Of a stretch of DNA of 64,000 nucleotides, positions 37,146-49,334 are shown in pieces. The number at the start of each line of letters is the position of its first letter. Within the stretch, counting starts at the first letter, position 1. The notes under the pieces were generated by a model. That model was not told the DNA's origin, did not search any database, and saw nothing but the letters and a program-made list of their open reading frames with translations. The translations under genes were made by a program, and so were the position numbers. The stretch comes from Sparassis latifolia (Eukaryota; Basidiomycota; Agaricomycetes; Polyporales; Sparassidaceae): the NCBI GenBank assembly GCA_018466975.1, contig CM031556.1, forward strand, positions 372,001-436,000, given 5' to 3'.

Positions 37146-39903
37146 ATGAGGAAGCCCCGACGAGGTCGCAGCACTCGCCAGGGAACATTCGATCCCGAAG
37201 ATGCCAAACGTGTTAAACACACCCAAATCGGCGTGTGGGATCTTTACGAAGAGAAACAGACGGAGTTCTCATGGCATATTCCTGGTTCATCGACGCTAGG
37301 ACAATATCTAGAGATGAGCCAGAGCCTCCCATATGTTTGGAAAATGATGAAGGACATCTCTAGCATCCGCAATTGCTGGCAACTCCTCTTTTTCTACGTC
37401 ATCGTAGAGTTCTTGAGCTCTCTGATCCCTGCAACAACACTATGGTGACTTACGTTGTTGTTTGATTTTGATCGTGTGTTAATGCCATTCCAGGTATTCG
37501 TCACGATTACTCAATATTGTGAGTATCTTGATGTTTATCAGTCTCACTGCACTAGACAACTCTACATTCAGGTACAAGTAGCGATTGACACACGAACAGT
37601 TGACAAGGATCTGCTCCTACACATATCTTTCGGCCGAATATGTTGTGCTTTGGCAACTCGTCTTCTGACCTACACTAAGAGTCGCCTTTCCTACCCCTTG
37701 AACGCCCGCCTCAAGCAACATTACTCTGTACATTTGTTTCGCGCCCGGGCCCGACTCGATTTTCCCACATTCTCTGACACTGCCGTCCAGCGCCAATTAG
37801 AAGAGGCTTCAGCCTCGTCTGGTCGTAGCATAGCGTGGGATACGTTCACCATGGTATCTGGTGCAATATCCACCGCGATACAGATCATCTCGCAGGTTTC
37901 TGTACTTGCGAGCGTTCTAAGAGACCAGCCGGATGGGCCGCTGCTTGCGATTCTTAGCTTTTCACAATCAGTATTTGGCTGGTTGCACGTGCAGAAGGCA
38001 TATGGCTTCGCAAGAGGTATAGGTGCAACATATTTGGTAAACTTCATCTGACTGGTTTTATAGTGTGGGCTGCAACAACGAAAAACAAGGACTATATCCG
38101 AATCCAAGGTCTAAAACATGTCGTCAATGACATGGAACATCGCCAGGAGTTTGTAGCAGGGAATCTTGCCCAACATACCCTATCAGGTAGGACTTGATAT
38201 TGGAGACAACTGATTCATGTCCGCTCACGCAGTTGCATCCAGAGTTTCAGGCAGCTGTTGCGCGGGTAGGAGACGACGCTGGTGACTATTGGGAGTTGCA
38301 GCGTAATCGCCGGTCGCGCGACAAGCTCACCTTCTCGTCGCTGATTCAAGATCCTCTGCGTGAGTTGCCCCAAGTAGGTTCCGTATATGTTCTGAATGAT
38401 ATCTTGCTTTTGACTAAAGCTGTTACTTCAGATTGTGTTCACACTACGCGCAGTGCAACGGCCTGCCTACTTACCTGTTTCGCTCGCCTCGCTCAATCTC
38501 ATCCAGCAGACTACGGCAAGTTTCTCATGGACTGTGTACCGTTTTTTTGAGCAGTTCGGTTCCATCGCGGATCAGCTGGCTACCGTACGTAAATTATACG
38601 ACGTAGTTGATATACCGAATCGCATCCCGGACGGCAATGTGCCATTCCCAGAAGACACACAGAAGCTGAAGGCGGGCATCTCGCTGGAGTTCAGGTATGC
38701 TCGTCATTGCATTAGCCTACACTGTTTCAGCATTTTGACGAGGAACATGTACATTACTTTTTCTCAGGAACGTTTCGTTCCAATACCCAGGTGCGGATGA
38801 CTTTGCAATCCGCAATGTGTCATTCAAGGTCTTGCCGGGACAGCTCTGTGTAAGTGAAAACCCCTTGTTAATGGTTCTTCTCCGCCACACATCTTTATGC
38901 ATCCTGTCTCTTCAAGGTAATTGTTGGCGTAAATGGTTCAGGGAAGAGCACAATTCTGAAGCTTATCGCACGTATGTACGATACCCAAGAGGGGGAGATC
39001 CTCCTGGACGATAAGGATATCCGCACGCTCAAGCTTGACGACCTTCGACAGGCTATGTCCGTACTCTTCCAAGACTACACCCATTTTCCGCTCACAGTGA
39101 GTGTCCTTCGCGGCGCTTCTTTATGCTTTTCCGCCCATCTTACCCTCGTTGGAGTAGATCGGGGAGAACATCGGCCTGGGAAATCCTGCGCATGCCGGGG
39201 ACAAAGACCACATTCGGCTGGCTGCGAAGCTCGGCGGCGCGGAAGACTTCATCGAGCGTTTACCCGACGGGTTCGAGACGTACCTCGAGCGTCCGGTGCG
39301 CGACTACTATGCGGGGATTCCCGAGGGCACGCATACGCTATTCGGCCGCAGTATCGACTTCAATGCAGTGCGTAGCGCAGGGAACATGTCTGCTACGGCG
39401 AATACGACTTTGAGTGGTGGGCAGATGCAACGGCTGGCTGTGTGAGTGAATTTAACGGTAGGCTGTGGAATGATATCTCACTCGTTGTGCAAGGTCGCGA
39501 ACGTTTATGCGTTCGGTAGTTCCGGACGACTCGACTGTGGGCCTGTTGTTGTTTGACGAACCAAGTGCCTCGTTGGATCCCGCAGCGGAACATGGTAATG
39601 TTTATATCTTTTTTTGAGGTTTTGATCATCTAAGCGTGGGTATAGATCTATTCGTGCGGTTGCGCGAACTGCGGGGGAACAAAACTATGCTATTCTCCTC
39701 ACATCGCTTCGGGAGCCTCACGCGGCATGCAGATCTGATCTTGTGGGTGCTCTCACTATGGAGTCGACGTTACTTGTTAAAATTTTTGGCGCAGATATAT
39801 GGACGACTCGGTCGTGGTGGAAGCTGCCACGCACGACGAGCTGTTGAAACGTGATGGGGAGTATGCCCGCATCTGGAAGCTGCAGGCGCAAGCCTTCCTA
39901 TGA
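37146..39903 (+). CDS. ABC transporter, half-size ABCB-like
   Basis: ATG at 37146. An N-terminal membrane region of moderate length (FFYVIVEFLSSLIPATTLW, later TAIQIISQVSVLASVL) is followed by a coupling region (LQRNRRSRDKLTF) and one nucleotide-binding domain. The domain has RNVSFQYPGADDFAIRNVSF, Walker A (VGVNGSGKSTILKL), Q-loop (SVLFQDYTHFPLT), signature (LSGGQMQRLAV), Walker B (GLLLFDEPSASLDP) and H-loop (TMLFSSHRFGSLTRHADL). It ends KLQAQAFL with TGA at 39901-39903. About 40 residues with DYYAGIPEGTHTLFGRSID lie between the Q-loop region and the signature, longer than in typical ABCB proteins. One membrane domain and one ATPase domain imply dimerisation. Substrate unknown. Introns are 50-70 bp. 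It is convergent with ALG1. Confidence 0.85.
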
Positions 39904-40495
39904 GGTTGCACAACTTCAAGCATTGGCTTGCGCTGCACCTTGGTGAAAACTTTCCCACGCGCTATTTTACACAGTGGGCTCTGCATACGCGAGGCCATAT
40001 CAGTATATTCTTGATCTATAAGGTTCTTTGAACGGACCTAGACACGACGGACCAATCATGACATGCTATGGTGCTGTGTTGCACCTGGAGCTTCGTTCAC
40101 TTCGATCTCGGTCGCACACTCGTCTAGGCTTACCAATTTACAAGTGCAGGACTTCCACGAAAATGTCACAGAACTCCTCGAATGCGACCCACTTCGCGAA
40201 TGAAAATTAGAGCATGCACACTGTTCGATTTCTTTGTTGGCAGACCTGCTCTCAGTACAGTGCGAACGAGCAGCCATTTAATATACCAATATTACTAGAT
40301 TGAACTTACTGCTCACATGTTGCAGGTGTCATTGCTGCGAATCTTCCTGCTAGATCGGACAAAGGCTAATACGGAGGAGGGACCGATCCGCTATGGGTTC
40401 ATCCCACGGCAGTCAGAGGTAGATACGAGGATCAATATTCAAAGAAAGACAGTGCCAGCACAACCTTTCGCATGTCCGAGATACATAGTGATATC
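39904..40495. other. Convergent 3' regions of ABC transporter and ALG1
   Basis: About 0.6 kb, no gene seen; expected to contain two 3' UTRs. Confidence 0.4.
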
Positions 40496-42602
40496 TTATA
40501 TCTCATCGCCTCCCCCCACATCACTCAACACCAGCGGCCTCACAACGCTGTTCCAGTTCTGCGACCACGTACCCCACTCCCAGTGTTCAGCGCCTGATGC
40601 TCTGCGCTGCCCATCTGAGGGTGTACCTGCCGCGGGAGTTTGCTCGAGGGACGCCCGCAGGGTAGCGAGAGCATGCGAGGATGGATATGACGTGAGAAGG
40701 GTCTACATTAGAACGTGAGATGACGTGCAACATATAAGACACAAACGCGACATACCTCGAGCTGGCCGGCCAGTTGGGCAGCGTCATTGAAGATGAGCCC
40801 ATTTACCCCGTCTTTCACGAGCTCGTCGAGGCTTCGTGCGTTAATCGCTTGGGTCAGATTGGGTGATGGAGATCTGTAATTATCACACTTACCACGCGAA
40901 GCCAAGCGCACAGACTGGCAGCTCACACCCGAACATATCGACAATTTTCATCGGCAGGTCGAGCGCGGAGGAGCTCGAGTGCAGCGAGATGCCCAGATCC
41001 GCCGATCCTAATCAAATACCCAATCGTCAGAGCGCGAACACCGATGTGTCGAATATGCATGCCGAGCAAACGCGGATAATCCTCCGCCTCAAGCCACATG
41101 CTTATGCACCGCACGAACCGCCACGGCTCCTGTGCCGCGTCGCCCCTCTGCATTTTCTCGATCTGGCGCATATATTTGGCGCGCAGCGGGCCTTTCCCCG
41201 TGACCACCATGAGCACCTTTGGGAGGCGCCTCTCCCCGCCTGCTCGTGAGAGTGGGCGCGTGCGCGCCGCTCGTACATCTCCAGCGCGGCGAGGAGCATC
41301 CCGAAGTCTTCGTCCGGCGTCCAGGACGTGCTGGACACAAGTAGGGCGGGACGATCCGCGCGCAGTGTCGGCGCTGCGGCTCCTCCCAGCGCGAAGTCGG
41401 TATCCGAAAGCTCTGAAAGGTCGGGCGTAGGGGACTGCGGTATAGAAGTAAGTGTAGACGAAGTAGGGGTTGCAGTGAAAGGCGTAGAGTACGGCGGAGA
41501 AAATGGTGGCAGGAAAGATGTCAGGGAGGGCGTGGAGAGTGCTGGTGCCAGGCGCAGGAAGAACTCGTGGATCTCTGCGGAGAAGCGCGATGAAAGTGAG
41601 CAGGAGGGCGGTCATGCAAGACTGCTTTATGTCCTCTAAAGAAATTAAGTGGCGAGACGACCTAAATGAATGATAACGTACTTCAGGTCCCATTCTTTGA
41701 CAAGGAACTCGCGCATTGCATGCGTAACAAATAAGTGCGCGTATGCTGAGCGTCCAAAATACCGCTCGAACCTGCGAATATCGTAGCATCGTGCGATATA
41801 CCAAGAGATCAGGCAGCACGACGCACCATTTGGCAATTTTGACGAATACATGACACTCGCCAAGCTTCAGTGCAAGAATGCTATAACCCAGATTATGCCA
41901 GTCGATGATGACCTTGCTCCCGCGGATCTTCGCGACGAACCACACGAGTGCAAGTGTCGGGATGCTAGGAGGATTCTGTCTTCAGCGGCCGCTCAGCATC
42001 CGGCTGCAGTGTGGGTGCCCTTAACGCACCTGGACGACGATGAACTCGGGAGGATTTGGTATACTGACGAGCAGTGCGTGCAGGATGCCGACGACCTGGT
42101 GGATGATCTTGCGTGGCGCGGAGAGCACGAAGGGAAGCAAGGCGAGGTAGGCGGGCGGAGCGGAGAGGTAAAGGAAATTTACGTGGGGTATGGACAGGAG
42201 AGAGGGATGGGCTTCGAGCCTTCAAACGATGACAATTGTAAAAAGTAAGACGCCGTTTTCGCGATCATGAAACGCACCACTCCGGACATGCAATAAAAAG
42301 CGCATAAAGCTCAAGTCCTGTCATTCTTTCCAGCTCCCGGGATATTCATTGCATGTCCGAAGTATAGGCTAGGGAGGTAGAGACATACCAGAGTAACCAA
42401 CAAGGAATGTCTCAAAGCCCATCGTTGCAAAGCTCTCAGCGTGGTACATCATCCTGGGACTGCGGCCAATATCTCCCAGGACCACAATTGCCACAGAGCG
42501 AAGCGAGGGTTGCTGCACTGTCTGTTTGGATATTCGCCATACTAGCCAGAGGGAGAGCACCAGTAAAAGTGGTGGAAATATTGGCCACAAATGCTCTTCC
42601 AT
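40496..42602 (-). CDS. ALG1: ALG1-like beta-1,4-mannosyltransferase, reading frame interrupted at three sites
   Basis: ATG at 42602: an N-terminal membrane anchor ([20 protein letters not shown]) precedes [20 protein letters not shown] and [10 protein letters not shown]. Further exons give [151 protein letters not shown] and [13 protein letters not shown], ending at TAA 40496-40498. This is the full ALG1 order; the enzyme adds the first mannose to GlcNAc2-PP-dolichol on the cytosolic face of the ER. One base seems missing near 42198-42206, near 41578-41590 and within 41229-41265, with no GT-AG pair to explain them. One intron (start ~41030) appears to use a GC donor. Either a pseudogene or uncorrected assembly deletions. 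Confidence 0.75.
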
Positions 42603-42978
42603 ACTCTAAGGGGACAAGGGGAGACACCTTGCTACGGCCGGTCCTTTATAATACGATCTCGCTTCTCGGGAAAGGGCCGATTGCACTTTCCTTTGTCGCC
42701 GTTAGGCGTCCAGCAATGAAGTCAACGCCGGTTAATATACAGAGCAACACTGACAGAGGTTTGGTGCAAGCTGCCGCAAAGCAAGAACGATCGCGTTACT
42801 GGCACGTGCAATACGAGTATCTGCTGTGAAGTACTTCGGGGTGGTAAAATGCAATAAAAATACAATGTAACGAAAGAGCATGTGATATTCTACGAGTAGT
42901 GTGCGAACTAAACAGACATGTACTGCGCCATGCTGGAAAACAGGTGAACGACGACGAAACAACAACTGAGGATAGCTC
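42603..42978. other. ALG1 upstream / NFU1 downstream
   Basis: Nearly 0.4 kb containing the ALG1 promoter and NFU1 3' UTR. No gene seen. Confidence 0.4.
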
Positions 42979-43960
42979 TCACCTCGAATCCCTTGGCTTG
43001 TGCTCGTGTGACAAACGCTGTTCCAGCTTCTGGAACTCGTCCAACGCAATACTCTCCTCCTGGTCGAGCACCTGCGCCGAGAAGTAAGCATACAGACCAA
43101 CGTGAACTAAACGGCGACACACACCTGCTCCACGCCCTTCACTTCGGGTATATAATGCATGAGCATGCGCTCGATACCGCTCTTAAGCGTCACCGTGCTC
43201 GAGTCGCACCCGCGACAACTGCCCTTCAGCTTCACCTGCACGAGGCAGTCATCGGTGAACCCCCTGTACTCGATGTCCCCGCCGTCCTCCATGATCGCGG
43301 GGCGCACACGCGTGTCCAGCAGCTCCTTTATCATCGCGACTGTCTCAGAATCCGTGTCCAGGATAAGTGTGTCCTGTGGGCCCGCGGCCTCGCGGTCTTC
43401 CTCGGAGCGGAAAAGCGGCTGGCCCGACGAGAAGAACTCCATGAGGATCGAATAGATCTCCGGTTTCATGACGGACCACGACGTCTCAGAATCTTTCGAA
43501 ACGGTCACAAAGTCGGGACCGTAGAACACGGCTGTCACGCCCTCAACGCCCATTATCCGGATAGCGAGCGGAGACTTGAGCGCCGTGCGCGTGTCGAGGA
43601 ACTCTGCGCTGCCGTCCTCCATTACTGGTACGCCGGGAATAAATTTGAGCGAGTCTTCATTAGGTGTGGTCTCTGTCTGAATAAACATAGATCGGTCTGC
43701 AAGATATCAGCTTCGATAGCGGTGGATACAGAACGTCACACACGATGTAATGGGCGCTCCTTGCTTGGTGTTCTCCCGCTGCGAGTGGTCGACGCGGTAG
43801 CAAGTGTTGAGCCATGGTAAAAGCTCGCTGTGCGAAGTACACTTGCAGAAAGACTTCGCGACGACGAATGAAGAGCCGAAGTGGCTCTTGCATGGACCCG
43901 GAGTTTTGGAACCCTCTTCAACGCACGCAAAGACGATGATGCAAAGGACACTGCGGACAT
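42979..43960 (-). CDS. NFU1: Mitochondrial iron-sulfur scaffold/carrier NFU1
   Basis: From the ATG at 43960 (an in-frame ATG at 44020 is the alternative) the first exon encodes an Arg/Ser/Ala-rich presequence (MSAVSFASSSLRALKRVPKL), typical for mitochondrial import. After an intron the Nfu N-terminal domain reads MFIQTETTPNEDSLKFIPG and SPLAIRIMGVEGVTAVFYGP. The NifU C-terminal domain has RPAIMEDGGDIEYRGF and the cluster-binding CxxC in LKGSCRGCDSSTVTLKSGI. A last exon adds LDQEESIALDEFQKLEQRL and TGA at 42979-42981. NFU1 passes 4Fe-4S clusters to lipoyl synthase, aconitase and others. It is divergent from the HMBS gene with about 0.2 kb between starts, so the two may share regulatory sequence. 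Confidence 0.9.
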
Positions 43961-44165
43961 GGTGGACGATGAGAAAGATGTGCTCCGAGCAAAGCCGCCC
44001 CACGGCGCGTAAGCATTCATTTAGGTCACGTGCTCGATTTTTGATATCTCAGGCTGTATGCACTCGCTTTCTCTGGTACTTTTGATCTTCATAGAAAGCG
44101 TCACGACTACTGCACTTGGCTATTCGGAAATCAACACGCGGTGCTCAAACCTGCGAGTATCAAAA

Positions 44166-45323
44166 ATGACTTCTGCATCCTCCGAAGCGGCCAGCGGGGG
44201 CCCTCGCACTTTCACGCTCGCCTCACGCGCCTCGCAACTCGCCCAGATACAGACAAACATCGTACGCGATGCGCTCGCCGCAGCACACCCGTCCACCACC
44301 TTCGCGACATCCTTCATGTCGACCGGCGGGGACCACAATCAATCGCAAGCACTCTACCTTATCGGCGGAAAGGCACTGTGGACAGAGGAGCTCGAGGTCG
44401 CGCTGCGGGAGCGCGCAGTGGACATGCTCGTGCATAGCTTCAAGGACGTGCCCACCGTCCTGCCCGAGGGGTGCGAGATCGCCGGCGTGCTGAAACGCGA
44501 AGATCCCGTGGATTGCTTGGTCGTACGCAAGGACACGCCATACAATAGCCTGGAGGAGCTCCCGGACGGCAGCGTGATTGGCACGAGCAGCGTGCGGAGA
44601 GTCGCCCAGCTTAAGCGGCGTTTTCCAAAGTTTGTCTTCCGAGACGTGGTACGTCCCGATGGTCATCCTTCGCGATTTCGTTTGCATCCCTAACAGACCC
44701 CTCTGCAGCGCGGTAACCTGTATGTACACTCCGCATGAGTCTATCGCTTGATTTACGTCTCGTTCAGAAATACCCGCATGAAGAAGCTCGACGATCCTGA
44801 CGGGCCTTACGCTGCGCTCATTCTCGCGAAGGCCGGCATGGTGCGTCTTGGATGGGGCAACCGCGTCACCGCCGACTTGGCACCACCCACACTCCTGCAC
44901 GCTGTCTCGCAGGGTGCTCTTGCGATAGAGATTCGTTCGGATGATGCGGAAGCACGCGCACTGTGCGCCGCGGTGACGCATTGGCAGACTGAGTGGGCAT
45001 GTCGCGCCGAGCGCGCATGTCTGCGCGTGCTTGAGGGCGGGTGCAGCGTCCCGGTGGGTGTATCGACGGAGCTGCAGGAAACCGAAGGGCGTGCAGGTGG
45101 TGTCTTAGTGTTGACAGGATGTGTCACCTCACTGCTTGGAGATCGACATGTCGAGCATACTGTCGAGGAGCAAGTGGTAACCGTCGAGGAAGCGGAAAAC
45201 GTGGGCGTAAAGCTCGCGCGGATACTGATTAACACCGGTGCGAAAGAGATATTGGATGAAATCACGAAGGACAAAGAGACGCGTATAAAGAAGAGTCAGG
45301 CTGAAGAGGTGGCAGCAGCGTAG
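44166..45323 (+). CDS. HEM3: Hydroxymethylbilane synthase (porphobilinogen deaminase)
   Basis: ATG at 44166 (MTSASSEAASGG); an upstream in-frame ATG at 44058 would add a non-conserved hydrophobic stretch. The protein shows FTLASRASQLAQIQTNIV, GGKALWTEELEVALRERAVD, MLVHSFKDVPTVLPEGCEI, PDGSVIGTSSVRRVAQLKRR, then across two short introns RDVRGNL and NTRMKKLDDPDGPYAALILA. The cofactor-binding Cys lies in VLEGGCSVPVGV, where the dipyrromethane is attached. It ends at TAG 45323. The enzyme joins four porphobilinogen units into hydroxymethylbilane in haem synthesis, in the cytosol. All catalytic features are present and the frame is intact, including the loop Lys and the Arg cluster in SVRR. Confidence 0.93.
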
Positions 45324-45727
45324 ATCTCGTCTAATGGAAAAAAATGTATACCACGTAAAATACAACAAGTTGGTCTTCTACGCTCCATACACGCCGTCAA
45401 CACGAGAAAAACTTGGGGATGTTCCTTGCGAGATCTTGCGATGGTCGAGGAGAAAGCACGAACCAACAGTTAGAAAAAGCAAGAATTCGTCTTCTTCCCC
45501 GCGAGCGCCTGCATATCCCCTGGTTATCCTGAGGACGACGGGAGGCAAGTGACTCTAAAGCGGAGATGACAATGACATTGAAGCAGAACAGGACTCGGAC
45601 TACTGCCCGAATTTATACACCGGGCGGGCGCTTTGCATCTGTTTGGCTTGTGGCGGAGGCGACCTGCGCATTCCGCGGTGGCTGTGGGACTACGCTACTT
45701 TGTCTCAGTCTACGACGGACATCTACT
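45324..45727. other. HMBS downstream / UBE2W-like upstream
   Basis: About 0.4 kb between two genes in the same direction; no separate gene seen. Confidence 0.4.
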
Positions 45728-46698
45728 ATGGCGGTGTCGACCAGAAGATTGCAGAAGGAGCTCAAGGATATCCAGACGCAGGGGACTCCAGTCGGTGTGC
45801 AACAAACCATCTGACCCCACTGTGGTCCGATGCTAATCTCGGAGCACAGGTATCAAGTTACTCAGCGCGGATGATTTCCAGACGTGGTTTCTGTCCATAG
45901 AAGTGTTGGGAGAGACGCAATATGAGGTGAGTTATGATTCCAACAACCAAGAATATGCTCTGACTGCTGTTGGTCCCAGGGCGAGGTGTTCGCCCTGAAG
46001 TTCCGCTTCGATAGCTCTTATCCCATATCGTCCCCCGCCGTGCAGTTCGTGGTAGATGAGAAATTTCAAGCACCAGTGCATCCGGTGAGTCTCTCAGATA
46101 TGCGGTCTCTCACTCATTGTACTGATTGGGCGGTCACAGCATGTATATTCAAATGGCCATGTAAGTGGTTAGCAGGACCGACCCGCGGAGTACTGAGCCG
46201 CTTCACCCAGATATGTGCATCCATCCTAGGCAATGAGTGGTCGCCTGTACTGAGCGTTATCGCGGTGTGTGTGACGCTGCAGAGCATGCTTGCATCGTGC
46301 AAGGTGAGTGCGCGTCCTTTATTTGATTATATGGTCGTGATTTAAGCGCACCTCATATGTCTAGAAGAAGGAGCGGTATGCTACACGCATTTTCTGAACG
46401 TGTTATTGTGGTTATTGATATTTATTCTTCTAGGCCTCCAGATAACGATCGCTACGTCTCGCATGCTCCAGAGAATCCGAAGAAGGTCAGTTTCTCACAA
46501 CATTATCTTTAGCGCTACTGACATCGCTCTATCATGCTTGCAGACACAATTCTTGTACCACGGTATGTCGCATGCCCTCTCTCCGCTGCCCACTTCTGAT
46601 AGCTGTCCTGACCTGTTTCTTTCTGCTTGCAGATGACGAGTACGTGGTGGCGTCCTTTCCTCCGACCACGCGAACTAACATATTATCGCAGTGTATAA
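45728..46698 (+). CDS. UBE2W-like ubiquitin-conjugating enzyme E2
   Basis: ATG at 45728 (MAVSTRRLQKELKDIQTQG). Short exons follow: IKLLSADDFQTWFLSIEVLG, GEVFALKFRFDSSYPISSPA, VQFVVDEKFQAPVHPHVYSN, then GHICASILGNEWSPVLSV with the catalytic Cys, and SMLASCKKKERPPDNDRYV, ending PKKTQFLYHDDDV with TAA at 46696-46698 if the last intron (~46633-46691) is spliced. The VYSNGHIC context and the C-terminal YHDD match UBE2W, the E2 that attaches ubiquitin to protein N-termini through its flexible C-terminus. At least five introns interrupt about 155 codons. The last intron could instead be read through, giving a ~25-residue longer tail; the conserved ending favours splicing. Confidence 0.85.
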
Positions 46699-47273
46699 TA
46701 CCCTTCTCCAATGCTGAATTTGTACCCACCGGTGGGATGACTCTATAACGTTGTACTAACACTCCCAGGTTGTAGACCACAATGTTGCACCCTCTCATAC
46801 TTGTATGTATCTTAAACGCCCGGCTGTGTCTGACCATCCGTCAGCACGGCACATCTGTCGTCAGTAATACCACGATTGTGCTTTAGACGGGAACCAGCTG
46901 CTGGATGGTCTGTCGCTTGATCGATCGGCGGGTGAATCATATAGAGCCGACACCATTGACAGTGTGTATGGCGCCCGCAGTAGTCCGCATACCCAAGATC
47001 AGCCTTCCCACCTACTCAAAAGCCGGTGGTGACAAGTCAAGTTTGTATGGCTCTACGTGTGGTGACTTGTAGTGGAGTTGTGTATGACGAGACCGTACAT
47101 CCTTTCACATGAATATGATGGAAGTTCAATCCGACTAATGAAGGATATGATGCATCATGAGCAATAATATCCCCCGGTGATTGCTCGCGCAGACCGAAAA
47201 AGTGAAGTGAATATATTAGAAGAAAGGGAACATCGAAGGTGACCCCGTATAGAGCAAATCACGACCGAAGACC
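46699..47273. other. Intergenic, no gene seen
   Basis: About 0.6 kb between the converging UBE2W-like gene and the first fucosyltransferase-like gene. Expected 3' UTRs only. Confidence 0.4.
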
Positions 47274-49334
47274 CTAGTGAGACTCATCGGCACCTATCCA
47301 TCCCCACTTCACAGTCCTGGTAACGCCATTGTTCCAGTCCTCTACGCGCCGTCTTCCAAAACTCGAGAACGTCGAGAACTCCGTGCCCACGAAGCCGATG
47401 CCCTGTGATTGGATCACAGCGTCCACTATGACCGGATACCTGGTTACATGAATCTTAGTTCAATTCCTTCGTCCTATTAAGGCGAAGGCTGGGAACTTAC
47501 CAGGTCCCAAGGCGCGCCATGGTATTTTCGCGGCCATGGTCCACTCTGTACCATCCGCGCTCAGCGACCTCGCTCCACCACTCCTCGGCTTTCTCGTCGC
47601 TCGTCATGATGACATGCGTGACATCGATGCCGTGCTTCGCGCGCAGCTCCTCCCGCACCTCGTCCACACGCCGTGCGAACGCGGAGAGCGGCGTGTAGCA
47701 ATCCTCCAGGGCGCTGCCGCCGCACATCCCACCGAAATCGCCGTGCCGTGCGTGCAGCGAGATGTACTGCGCAAATGGTCAGACAAATGAGGTGCGAGAG
47801 CGATATGGGCTTACGGGTGGGATCGGTGCGGCCTCCGGTAAGCTCATTGCGCGGCGGACGTATTCGTGAGCTAGGTTCTCCATGCGGGACGTCCACCGGA
47901 AGTGCTTGGCGACGAATCTCCACGCAGGGCTAAAATCCCAGTCATACTCGGATGCCTTAGAAGCAGGATACGCTGGGTTCAGCCGCACCGCGCAGTCATA
48001 TATCTTATCATTCTCACCTCAGATGCGCAAGCATAGTACAGATAGTCGTAGCATAGGAGCTGCTCATCTGGAGGGAGTACAACATTATTTCGCTCAGACG
48101 GGCGTGTCGGATGTGCCCCTGGATTAGAGAGGGTCCCGCTGCGGGTCTGCGGGAACGCCAGCTTCGCGAGATCCCAGAATGAGGCGTATGAGTTCCAATC
48201 CTGGTCGCTCATCTTCATCCACGACGGTGCCCGTGTGTATGATATATCTGCAGAAACAAAGTAAGAAATATTCGTGCGCATGAGGAGACCAACCAGACTG
48301 TTGCTAACCTAGATTCAACACCGTCGTTGTGCGACTCCCGCGAGGTTCAGTTGAAGCGCTGACGACCTCCCAAAGATTCCAACACCCAATTTCGTCGGTC
48401 TCACCGAACACCGTGTAATTGTCGAGCTCCTTAACTTGATGCCACTCGAGTATCGGCGTCTGCGTGGCACGCATAAGGTAGCCGAGGTCGAAGATGTCGG
48501 AGAACGGCAGTGGCGGAGCACCGCCCTCTATGTGGGAGGTGAGAGGAGGAAGGATTGGGACGCGAGATGTGATCATAGCAAGGTAAATGATGTTACCCTG
48601 GGTAGACGCACAGTCAGAACATGTCTGATGCGCGGTACACAAAAGAAGTGCGCACAATTGTCATCACATCATTAGCTGCAAAGGGAACATGTTTTTTTTT
48701 TTAAATCAGAAAGAGATTCACGGAGACGCACTGAATCCTGCACCCATGAAGGAGGTGAGATACTCCTTGTTCTTCTTCAAATTATCTGCATGCAATATTC
48801 GGGTTCAGCGTCCGACACAGAAAATACACTTTACATACCACGGAAGTGAATTGTAGGCGGACCATTCAGGTAATTGTCTATATTCATATATTCTGGCAGC
48901 ATGACCTTCGGCGGCGGCGGCGGCGAGGGAGGAGAAGGCGGCGGGGGACGAGATTGTTCGACAGCTTCCGGCACTTCGGCTACTGGCAAAGCAGAAATTG
49001 GTAGTGGCACCTGGATTGGGGGCATCCTCTTCTGCTCCTGGATACGCTCCTCGATGTGAAGTCGCACGCTACTCGACGAGAAGGATGGTCCCATCAAACC
49101 GTCCGTGAGTGCCACAACAGTGAGCACACCGACGAGGATGACGATAGTCATAGAGGCACACCGCCTCCTGGACACTCGTATAATGTTTGACAGGCATAGA
49201 AATAAGTACGGTAAGCCATTTCTCCGCGAAAGAGGCTCAGAATTGGCTGGATACTGTGAGGGTATTTCTAAGTCGTCATAGGTTGGGTATTGCTCGGCGT
49301 CAAACGTCGGGTAGCTCTTCAACCCGGAGAACAT
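47274..49334 (-). CDS. O-fucosyltransferase-like type II membrane protein, paralog 1
   Basis: ATG at 49334 (MFSGLKSYPTFDAEQYPTYD); an in-frame ATG at 49373 is possible. After a cytosolic tail with a basic patch comes one membrane segment (SMTIVILVGVLTVVALTDGL), a proline-rich stalk near 48910-48970 and a lumenal domain: YMNIDNYLNGPPTIHFRG, GNIIYLAMITSRVPILPPL, QLLCYDYLYYACASE, ISLHARHGDFGGMCGG, HVIMTSDEKAEEWWSEV, YPVIVDAVIQSQGIGFVG, FGRRRVEDWNNGV. It ends at TAG 47274-47276. The HxRxGD element (sugar-nucleotide binding Arg) and the late ST-F/RRxxDW part match GDP-fucose protein O-fucosyltransferase-like families common in agaricomycetes. It likely acts in the Golgi or ER; donor and acceptor are unproven. 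It is tandem with paralog 2. Confidence 0.7.
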
